Shown: in pieces, positions 56,771 through 64,000 of the stretch
Layout of the letters: every line of letters begins with the position of its first letter
Position numbering within the stretch: position 1 is the stretch's first letter
Source: Cellulomonas humilata
GTDB taxonomy: Bacteria; Actinomycetota; Actinomycetes; Actinomycetales; Cellulomonadaceae
DNA: 64,000 nt
NCBI RefSeq assembly: GCF_013359775.1
Contig: NZ_JABMCI010000060.1
Span: forward strand, 124,001 to 188,000
Reading direction: 5' to 3'
Translations under genes and position numbers: made by a program
The notes under the pieces: model-generated
What the model was told of the DNA's origin: nothing
The model's database searches: none
The model's input: the letters and a program-made list of their open reading frames with translations, nothing else

Positions 56771-57343
56771 GTGACCGCCTCGCCCTTCGGCCCGTCGCCG
56801 CGACCGCGCGACGACGGTCGCGCGGTCCTGCCGCAGCCTCGGCCGGCGCCCGACGACGAACCCCGCGCGGCCGACGTCCCGACGGCGGACGCCGTGGCAC
56901 GGGTGGCCGCGCCGACACCCACGCTGCGCGTGTACGCGGACGGGTCGGCGCTGTCCCGGTACCTCGACGGTGCCCCGTGCCGCGCGCAGTGGCTCGCGTG
57001 GACCGCCGACCACGAGACGGAGCTCCTCACCACGCCGCTCGGCCTGACCGAGCTCCGTCGCGCCGCGCGCCCGCGGGGCGTCGAGGCGAACGGCGTGGCC
57101 CACGATGTCGGTGAGCGCCTCGAGGTCATCCGGTTCTCCGACCAGACGCTCCGGGCGGCCACCAAGGTGTCGGGTGTGCTGCCGCCGTTCATCGCCCTGC
57201 ACCTGGGGGCTGCGCTGGCCCACCCGGACGTCGGCGGGGTCGCCACCTACGACCTCCAGCTGGCGCAGGCCTCGGCCCTGCACGGGTTGACCATCGTCTC
57301 GCCCGGGTGGCCGGCGGCCTGGTGGGAGCGGGCCGGAGGGTAG
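56771..57343 (+). CDS. PIN-like (VapC-type) domain protein
   Basis: 190 residues from GTG 56771; an earlier in-frame GTG (56681) overlaps the cvnD stop but would require reading through the terminator hairpin. A Pro/Arg-rich N-terminus (about 50 residues) precedes a PIN-like fold: LRVYADGSALSRYLDG (first Asp), TTPLGLTELRRAARP (Glu), LRAATKVSGVLPPFIALHLGAAL and VATYDLQLAQASALHGLTIVSPG (late Asp). This is the pattern of VapC-type ribonucleases. No antitoxin gene is adjacent, so toxin function is uncertain. Confidence 0.68.
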   Translation: MTASPFGPSPRPRDDGRAVLPQPRPAPDDEPRAADVPTADAVARVAAPTPTLRVYADGSALSRYLDGAPCRAQWLAWTADHETELLTTPLGLTELRRAARPRGVEANGVAHDVGERLEVIRFSDQTLRAATKVSGVLPPFIALHLGAALAHPDVGGVATYDLQLAQASALHGLTIVSPGWPAAWWERAGG

Positions 57344-57384
57344 GCGCTCTTCCGCTCGGTGGCCCGCGGGCCTAGTTTCGGATC

Positions 57385-58878
57385 GTGACGCACGGTGGCG
57401 GAGCACCCCTGGACCCAGCACCCGATCTCGGGGCGGTCGGGGCCGCGCCGCCCCTGGTCCCCTCGCGGCGGCGGGCCGCCGATCCGATCACCCACCTGAC
57501 ACGTGAGGAGCGGGAGGCCCGGGGGGCCGCCGCGCGGGTGCTGCTGCCGCGGGAGGCGCTGGGCGACCTGGGCGCGGGGGACTCCCGGCCCGACCCGATC
57601 GAGCTGCTGGTGTCCCAGGGCACCACCCGGCTGCCCGAGCTGGTCCCGCTCAGGTACGGGCGCATGGCGACCTCCCCGTTCGCGTTCTACCGCGGGGCCG
57701 CGCTGCTCATGGCCTCCGACCTGGCGGCCGTCCCCGACTCCGGGCTCGACGTCCAGCTCTGCGGTGACGCGCACATGTCGAACTTCGGCGTGTACGGCAC
57801 CCCGGAGCGGCGGATGCTGTTCGACCTCAACGACTTCGACGAGACGCTGCCCGGACCGTTCGAGTGGGACGTGAAGCGTCTGCTGGCGAGCGTCGAGGTC
57901 GCGGCGCGGAGCATCGGGGTCGACGAGCGGGCGCGCCGGAAGATCATCACGGACGTGGCCAAGACGTACCGGACGGCGATCCGCGACCTCGCCGGGATGG
58001 GGAACCTCGAGGTCTGGTACGCGCGGATCGACGTCGACGAGTTCCTCCGTGAGCATCGTGACGACCTCGGCAAGGCTCAGGTGAAGAGGACGACGTCGAC
58101 GGTGAAGAAGGCGCGGACGCGCGACCACCTCCGCGCCGTGAGCAAGCTGACGGAGGTCGTCGACGGGCGGCGACGGTTCCGCTCGGACCCGCCGCTGGTC
58201 ACCTCGCTCGAGGAGATCCTCGGCGACGAGGCCGCGCGCATCTTCGCCACGGCGATGGGTGACCTGATGCGGGCCTACCAGAGCAGCCTCGAGCCTGCCC
58301 GTCGCCACCTGCTCAGCGAGTACCGGGTGACCGACATGGCCCGCAAGGTCGTGGGCGTCGGCAGCGTCGGAACCCGGGCGTGGATCCTGCTGCTCGAGGG
58401 TGTCGACGAGGACGACCTGCTCGTCCTGCAGGCCAAGGAGGCGCAGTCGTCCGTGCTCGAGCAGTTCCTGGGCGCCAGCGAGTACACCCAGTCCGGCCAG
58501 CGTGTGGTCGAGGGGCAGCGGCTGATGCAGGCCGCGAGCGACGCGCTGCTGGGCTGGCAGCGGAGCACGGGCATCGACGGCATCGAGCGCGACTTCTACA
58601 TCCGTCAGCTGCGCGACTGGAAGGGCTCGGCGGTCATCGAGGAGATGCAGCCGGACGGCTTCCGCCGGTACGGCGGGCTGTGCGCCTGGACGCTGGCCCG
58701 CGCGCACGCCCGGTCCGGCGACAGGGTCGCGATCGCGTCCTACCTCGGTGGCTCCAAGGCGGCCGACGAGGCGTTCGCCGACTTCGCCGCCGGCTACGCC
58801 GACCGCACCGAGCGGGACCACTCCGCGCTCACGGCGGCGATCGGCTCAGGACGGCTGGAGGCGATCCACGGGGTCTAG
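57385..58878 (+). CDS. DUF2252-family kinase-like protein
   Basis: 497 residues. TAGTTT (57373-57378) ends six bases before the GTG, so leaderless. DUF2252 blocks: LVPLRYGRMATSPFAFYRGAA, LDVQLCGDAHMSNFGVYGTPERRMLFDLNDFDET, SVGTRAWILLLEG and FYIRQLRDWKGSAVIEEM. The GDAHMSNFG and DFDET segments resemble the catalytic and metal loops of aminoglycoside-kinase-like folds. Substrate unknown. The last 33 bases overlap the opposite-strand CutC gene. Confidence 0.9.
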   Translation: MTHGGGAPLDPAPDLGAVGAAPPLVPSRRRAADPITHLTREEREARGAAARVLLPREALGDLGAGDSRPDPIELLVSQGTTRLPELVPLRYGRMATSPFAFYRGAALLMASDLAAVPDSGLDVQLCGDAHMSNFGVYGTPERRMLFDLNDFDETLPGPFEWDVKRLLASVEVAARSIGVDERARRKIITDVAKTYRTAIRDLAGMGNLEVWYARIDVDEFLREHRDDLGKAQVKRTTSTVKKARTRDHLRAVSKLTEVVDGRRRFRSDPPLVTSLEEILGDEAARIFATAMGDLMRAYQSSLEPARRHLLSEYRVTDMARKVVGVGSVGTRAWILLLEGVDEDDLLVLQAKEAQSSVLEQFLGASEYTQSGQRVVEGQRLMQAASDALLGWQRSTGIDGIERDFYIRQLRDWKGSAVIEEMQPDGFRRYGGLCAWTLARAHARSGDRVAIASYLGGSKAADEAFADFAAGYADRTERDHSALTAAIGSGRLEAIHGV

Positions 58879-59598
58879 GACGCCGTGCCGTCCGAGCTCC
58901 GCCGCAGCGGCCGCGACGACCCCGGGGTCGGTCGTCGTGTACCCGGCGGACCCGCCGCCCGGTCCACCGGACTCGTCGACGTGCCGGCTGGCGGACAGGT
59001 GCACGGCGTCGATGCCGGTGACCAGCAGCGCAGGGATGTCGTCGGGCCGCACGCCACCCCCGGCCATGACCTCGAGCCGGCCGGCGGAATGCGCGACCGT
59101 GCCGGCGAGCCGAGTGAGGCCGTCGATGCTGCGCGCGGCACCGCCGGAGGTCAGCACCCGGACGACGCCGAGCGACACGAGCTCGTCGACGGCCGGGGCC
59201 GGCTCGGTGAGCGTGTCGAACGCCCGGTGGAACGTGACCTCGCGCCCGTCGGCGGCCTCCACCAGCCGCGCGACCGCGTCCCGGTCCACGGTGCCGTCCG
59301 GACGGAGCGCGCCGACCACGACGCCGGCGGCACCGGCGCGCACGGCGGCCCGGACGTCCCTGACCTGCACGGCGAGCTCGTCGGGCTCGTAGACGAACGA
59401 CCCGGCGCGCGGACGGACCAGGACGTGCACGCCGACGCTCGACGGGACGGCCGCGAGGGTCGCGTCGAGCAGGCCGATCGACGGGGTGATCCCGCCGGTG
59501 GCGGCGAGCGCGGCGCAGAGCTCCAGCCGGTCGGCGCCCAGCGTCGCGGACGTGATCGCGCCCGCCACGTCCTGCACGGCGATCTCGAGCGCGGTCAT
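58846..59598 (-). CDS. CutC-family TIM-barrel protein
   Basis: 250 residues. CutC family core: LEIAVQDVAGAITSATLGADRLELCAAL, GITPSIGLL, VHVLVRPRAGSFVYE, VTFHRAFDTL, RVLTSGGA and LEVMAGGGVRPDDI. The family was named for copper tolerance in E. coli, but that role is disputed. Here the ATG overlaps the PTS EIIA stop (ATGA), tying it to sugar uptake. A barrel that handles a sugar phosphate or a related metabolite fits this place better than copper. Confidence 0.88.
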   Translation of the reverse strand: MTALEIAVQDVAGAITSATLGADRLELCAALAATGGITPSIGLLDATLAAVPSSVGVHVLVRPRAGSFVYEPDELAVQVRDVRAAVRAGAAGVVVGALRPDGTVDRDAVARLVEAADGREVTFHRAFDTLTEPAPAVDELVSLGVVRVLTSGGAARSIDGLTRLAGTVAHSAGRLEVMAGGGVRPDDIPALLVTGIDAVHLSASRHVDESGGPGGGSAGYTTTDPGVVAAAAAELGRHGVLDPVDRLQPS

Positions 59599-60059
59599 GC
59601 CCAGGACAGCAGGGGCTCGCCGGCGGTCACGGTGTCGCCGGGGAGCGCGAGGCGGGTGAGCGCGTCGGAACCGGCCTCCAGGCCCACCACCGGGCAGACG
59701 GGCGACCGACCGCCGGCGGCGACCGACGACGGGTCCCAGCTGACGACCACCTGCCCGGCGGTCACCACGGAGCCCTCGGAGGCGTGCAGGGTGAAGCCGG
59801 TGCCGCCCAGCTCCACCGTGTCGATGCCGAGGTGCACCAGCACCGCGCGGCCGTCGTCGTGCTGGACGACGAACGCGTGCGGGTGCAGCTTGACGATGGT
59901 GCCGGCGATCGGGGAGATCACCTCCGCGGCGGCGGAGCGCTCGGGGTCGAGCGCGAGCCCGGGACCCACCAGCTCGGCCGAGAAGACGGGGTCGGCCACG
60001 TCGCCCAGCCCGAGCACCTGGCCGCTGACGGGGGACAGCACGGTGAGGGAGGTCGTCAC
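59595..60059 (-). CDS. PTS glucose-type EIIA component
   Basis: 154 residues. Phospho-accepting His H76 in LVHLGIDTVEL and partner H61 in HPHAFVVQH; SPIAGTIVKL is the family's other signature. It takes phosphate from HPr and passes it to EIIB. Free-standing rather than fused. Its GTG overlaps the upstream EIIB stop (GTGA). Confidence 0.94.
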   Translation of the reverse strand: MTTSLTVLSPVSGQVLGLGDVADPVFSAELVGPGLALDPERSAAAEVISPIAGTIVKLHPHAFVVQHDDGRAVLVHLGIDTVELGGTGFTLHASEGSVVTAGQVVVSWDPSSVAAGGRSPVCPVVGLEAGSDALTRLALPGDTVTAGEPLLSWA

Positions 60060-60286
60060 CGGAGGTCCTCGATGTCCGAGGCCAGCGTGTCCGCCTCGGG
60101 CCCGACGATGACCTGCACGGCCGCGCCGGACCGCACGACGGCGATGGCGCCGGCCGCCTTGAGCCCGCGCTCGTCGACGAGCGCGGGGTTCCCGACCTCG
60201 ACCCGCAGCCGTGTGATGCAGGGCTCGAGGTCGAGGACGTTCGCGTCCCCGCCGAGCGCCGCCAGGATCTTCTCGGCCTTCGTCAT
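60056..60286 (-). CDS. PTS EIIB component (first copy)
   Basis: 76 residues. Phospho-Cys C23 in LEPCITRLRVEV, as in glucose/N-acetylglucosamine EIIB domains (ILAALGGDANV opening). A separate protein rather than an EIIBC fusion. Follows the second EIIB gene by eleven bases. Confidence 0.94.
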   Translation of the reverse strand: MTKAEKILAALGGDANVLDLEPCITRLRVEVGNPALVDERGLKAAGAIAVVRSGAAVQVIVGPEADTLASDIEDLR

Positions 60287-60297
60287 GTCCGGCTCCC

Positions 60298-60543
60298 TCA
60301 CATCAGCTCGTCGAGGTCGGTGGCGATGAGGTCGACGTGCGGGCCGACCACCACCTGCACCACCCGACCGGAGATCATCACGCCGAACGCCCCGGCGGCC
60401 CGCAGGCCCGCGGCGTCCACCCGGCCGGCGTCGCGCACCAACGAGCGCAGCCGCGTGGTGCACGGCTCGATCTCGTCGATGTTGTCGACGCCTCCCAACG
60501 CGGCCAGGATCGCTGCCGCCTGGTCTCTGCTCTGCGGCCTCAT
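60298..60543 (-). CDS. PTS EIIB component (second copy)
   Basis: 81 residues, ATG with AGGAGG seven bases upstream. Phospho-Cys C28 in EPCTTRLRSLV. A paralogue of the downstream EIIB with different surface residues, so the two may serve different EIIC partners or only one may be active with the EIIC encoded at 61509. Confidence 0.93.
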   Translation of the reverse strand: MRPQSRDQAAAILAALGGVDNIDEIEPCTTRLRSLVRDAGRVDAAGLRAAGAFGVMISGRVVQVVVGPHVDLIATDLDELM

Positions 60544-61346
60544 CGCCGTCCTCCTGAGATGGGTGCTGAGGTGGGTACGTTCGCCGGCTCCAGGGCAGGG
60601 GCGGCGCGTCGTCGGGGGACCAGCACCGGCCGCGGCGCGCGCAGCGGGACCCACACGCTGTAGCGGTCGGCGCGGTAGCAGGCGCGGGAGAACATGATCG
60701 CGGCATCGACCGAGTAGGTCCGGCGCTCGGCGCGCAGGACGGCGCGGGCGTCGACGAGCCCCAGCAGCGACGCCTCGGTGTCGGTGGCCTCGTCGGCGGA
60801 GAGCGTGTCCTCACCCCACTCGGGGGCCAGCCCCCGGTCCCGCAGCGCCTCGTACATGCTCGGCGGTGGGCCGGCGTCGAAGAGCGTGGGCGCCAGGGCG
60901 ACCGGGACCCAGACCTGCTCGATGCAGATGGGGGTGCCGTCCGCGCTGCGCACCCGGTACAGGAAGTGCACCTTGTCGCGCGGCTCGATTTCCAGGGCGG
61001 TCGCGACGTCCGGCGTCGCGGCGACGATCTGTGCGGTCAGCACGGCGGTCGCGGGCTCCAGGCCGCGGCGCTGCATCTCCTCGCCGAACGTGGTCAGCCG
61101 CATCTCGAAGTCGATGCGCTGCGGCGCGACGAACGTGCCGCGGCCCTGCTCGCGGACCAGGACCCCGTCGGTGACCAGGGTGTCGACGGCTTGTCGCACG
61201 GTCATCCGGGACAGGCCGAACTGCTGGGACAGGTGGCGCTCGGAGGGGATGGCGTCGCCGACCCGGAGCTCGTGCGCGACGAGGGTGGCCAGGTGGTCGC
61301 GCACCGTCAGGTACTTGTGCGCGGCGCCCTGCTCCGACTCGTCCAC
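60540..61346 (-). CDS. GntR/HutC-family regulator, DasR/NagR-like
   Basis: 268 residues, GTG start; an in-frame GTG twelve bases upstream overlaps the Shine-Dalgarno sequence. Winged helix (about 12-78: HELRVGDAIPSERHLSQQFGLSRMTVRQAVDTLV, read as consecutive blocks) followed by a UTRA ligand domain (FLYRVRSADGTPICIEQVWVP, AERRTYSVDAAIMFSRACYRADRYSVWV). The two dre-like sites upstream match DasR binding sequences. It probably represses the PTS genes until an aminosugar phosphate binds. Its stop overlaps the second EIIB start. Confidence 0.9.
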   Translation of the reverse strand: MDESEQGAAHKYLTVRDHLATLVAHELRVGDAIPSERHLSQQFGLSRMTVRQAVDTLVTDGVLVREQGRGTFVAPQRIDFEMRLTTFGEEMQRRGLEPATAVLTAQIVAATPDVATALEIEPRDKVHFLYRVRSADGTPICIEQVWVPVALAPTLFDAGPPPSMYEALRDRGLAPEWGEDTLSADEATDTEASLLGLVDARAVLRAERRTYSVDAAIMFSRACYRADRYSVWVPLRAPRPVLVPRRRAAPALEPANVPTSAPISGGRR

Positions 61347-61417
61347 GTGTGAACCCACTCCTTTGTCTGCCGGAAGGTGCGCCCACCGCAGCTCGCGACG
61401 TGACCCTTGACACATCA

Positions 61418-61433
61418 TGAGGTCTAGACCAGT
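61418..61433. promoter_or_regulatory. dre-like operator 1
   Basis: Core GGTCTAGACC is a perfect palindrome. The 16-base window matches 12 of 16 bases of the DasR consensus ACTGGTCTAGACCACT. Lies between the divergent GntR (61346) and EIIC (61509) starts. Confidence 0.7.
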
Positions 61434-61442
61434 CTGCTCGCA

Positions 61443-61458
61443 ACTGGTCCAGACCAGA
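61443..61458. promoter_or_regulatory. dre-like operator 2
   Basis: ACTGGTCCAGACCAGA matches 13 of 16 bases of the DasR consensus. Centre-to-centre distance from operator 1 is 25 bases. It lies 51 bases before the EIIC ATG. Confidence 0.72.
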
Positions 61459-61508
61459 CATCTCGACCAGGCCCCCCGGACTTCAGGACCACCCCCAAGG
61501 AGTGCTCC

Positions 61509-62830
<1,322 letters not shown>

Positions 62831-62834
<4 letters not shown>

Positions 62835-64000
62835 CCGCCGCGGTCGCCGCCGGCATGACCCTGAGGGGGTTCGGGGTCAGCCCGGGCCGCCGGGTGGGGG
62901 TGGTCGCGCGCATGCCCGACGCCCCGCCGGCGCCGTCGCCCGAGCCCTCGGCTCCGGGGACGGACCTGGTCAGGGCGGCGGCCGCGGTGGACCACGCGGC
63001 GGCCCGGGTCCGCGACGCCCTGGCCCGGGCCGCCGACGCGGCGAGCGGGGAGGCCGCCGACATCCTCGCGATCACCGCGGCGATGGCGGCCGACCCGTCG
63101 CTCGCCGACGAGGCCCGCCGACGCGTCCTGGAGACCCGGGCGACGCCCGCCCGGGCGGTCTGGGACGCGGCCGAGCTGGTCGCGGAGCAGCTCCGTGCGC
63201 TGGGCGGGATGTTCGCGGACCGGGCGGCCGACGTCCGGGACGTGCGCGACCGCATCGTCGCCGAGCTGCTCGGGCTGCGTCCGCCGGGCGTGCCGGACCC
63301 GGACGCCCCGTTCGTCCTGGTGGCTCGGGAGCTCGCGCCGGCTGACACGGCCCGGCTGGACCCGGCACGCGTCCTCGCCCTCGTCATGTCCGGCGGAGGC
63401 CCCACGGCCCACACCGCGATCCTGGCGCGCGCGCTCGGCATCCCGTGCGTGGTCGCGGTCGTGGGCGCCGACGCGATCGGCGAGGGCGAGACGGTGCTGG
63501 TCGACGGCTCGGTCGGGGAGGTCGTGCGGGGTCCCGACGCTGACGCCGTCGAGCGCGCCGGTCGCGTCGGCCCACGTCGGACCCGTCTGGAGCAGCCCGG
63601 CCGGACGGCCGACGGTCACGCCGTCCACCTGCTGGCCAACGTCGCGGACCCGGCGGGTGCCGCGGCCGCCGCGGAGATGGGGGCCGAGGGGATCGGCCTG
63701 TTCCGCACGGAGTTCGAGTTCCTGGGCCGGACGACCGCGCCGGGGATCCCGGAGCAGGTGGCGGCCTACGCGCAGGTGTTCGCCGCGTTCCCCGGCCGGC
63801 GCGTGGTGATCCGCACGCTGGACGCCGGCGCCGACAAGCCACTGCCGTTCGTGACCGCCGCGGGGGAGCCCAACCCGGCCCTCGGGGTGCGCGGGCTGCG
63901 CACGTCCTGGGCGCACCCGGGGGTCCTCGACGACCAGCTCGCGGCCATCGCGCAGGCCGCGGCGTCGTCGTCGGCGGACGTCTGGGTGATGGCGCCGATG
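62831..64000 (+). CDS. ptsI: PTS enzyme I (phosphoenolpyruvate-protein phosphotransferase), 3'-truncated
   Basis: At least 390 residues in frame, cut by the window edge. Swivelling phosphohistidine domain with GGGPTAHTAILARALGIP and active-site H194, followed by the start of the PEP-binding barrel (GLFRTEFEFL, RTLDAGADKPLPF). Transfers phosphate from PEP to HPr, then to EIIA and EIIB. ATG overlaps the EIIC stop (ATGA). The remaining C-terminal barrel with the catalytic Cys lies outside. Confidence 0.93.

Noticed and set aside
58846..59598. Copper homeostasis function from the family name CutC
   Set aside because: The copper role is disputed for this family, no metal-binding motif or metal gene is nearby, and the gene is coupled to PTS components.

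Overview
The window is a very GC-rich actinobacterial chromosome segment, densely packed and with frequent GTG starts. Several features point to a Cellulomonas-like plant-biomass degrader: secreted GH10 xylanases carrying family 2 cellulose/xylan-binding modules joined by Pro-Thr linkers, a CebR/CelR-like operator, DtxR/IdeR-like iron boxes, DasR-like dre sites, a proteasome activator (Bpa) and a complete conservon (cvnABCD). The species assignment is an inference. No rRNA, tRNA, CRISPR array, insertion sequence or intact prophage was seen. No gene-free stretch exceeds 300 bases.

Layout. 1-1432: 3' part of a Gfo/Idh/MocA oxidoreductase and a small protein resembling a phage-capsid-region domain. 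1499-6804: xylan locus with a GH10-CBM2 xylanase, a LacI-family regulator and, divergent from it, a GH10-CBM2-GH62 xylanase/arabinofuranosidase, with operator-like palindromes in front of both enzymes. 6856-9805: two-component system, membrane protein and anti-sigma-type ATPase. 9947-16098: VIT-type metal transporter and a siderophore-iron uptake locus (ATPase, binding lipoprotein, fused permease, siderophore-interacting reductase) with two iron-box-like sites. 16112-25724: PilZ protein, pseudouridine synthase, a ScoMcrA-head-like zinc-ribbon protein, a FucO-like dehydrogenase, a TetR-controlled flavodoxin/membrane pair, an amino acid permease, DUF427, an ArsR-AHSA1 fusion and gluconokinase. 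25779-34062: transporters, PoxB-like enzyme, lipoprotein, APH-like kinase, GNAT protein and phosphoglucomutase. 34133-42666: conserved housekeeping block (DUF5926, glycosyltransferase, large membrane protein, pheA, lipid kinase, serS, HAD phosphatase). 42889-50023: sugar ABC importer lacking its own ATPase gene, EamA exporter, Bpa, AGE-family isomerase and quinone oxidoreductase. 50310-57343: conservon, whose sensor CvnA is a 1615-residue protein with an 11-residue Trp/Pro-rich tandem repeat, then a PIN-like gene. 57385-64000: DUF2252 protein and a PTS cluster (CutC, EIIA, two EIIB, GntR regulator, EIIC, EI) with two dre-like sites; this looks like an N-acetylglucosamine/glucose PTS.

Two structural themes recur. 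At least fifteen genes have a TANNNT -10-like hexamer ending only 6-7 bases before the start codon, which suggests leaderless mRNAs, in places combined with an overlapping operator. A 68-bp hairpin-forming palindrome occurs twice, at 25155 and 40475, and looks like a dispersed repeat family of this genome.
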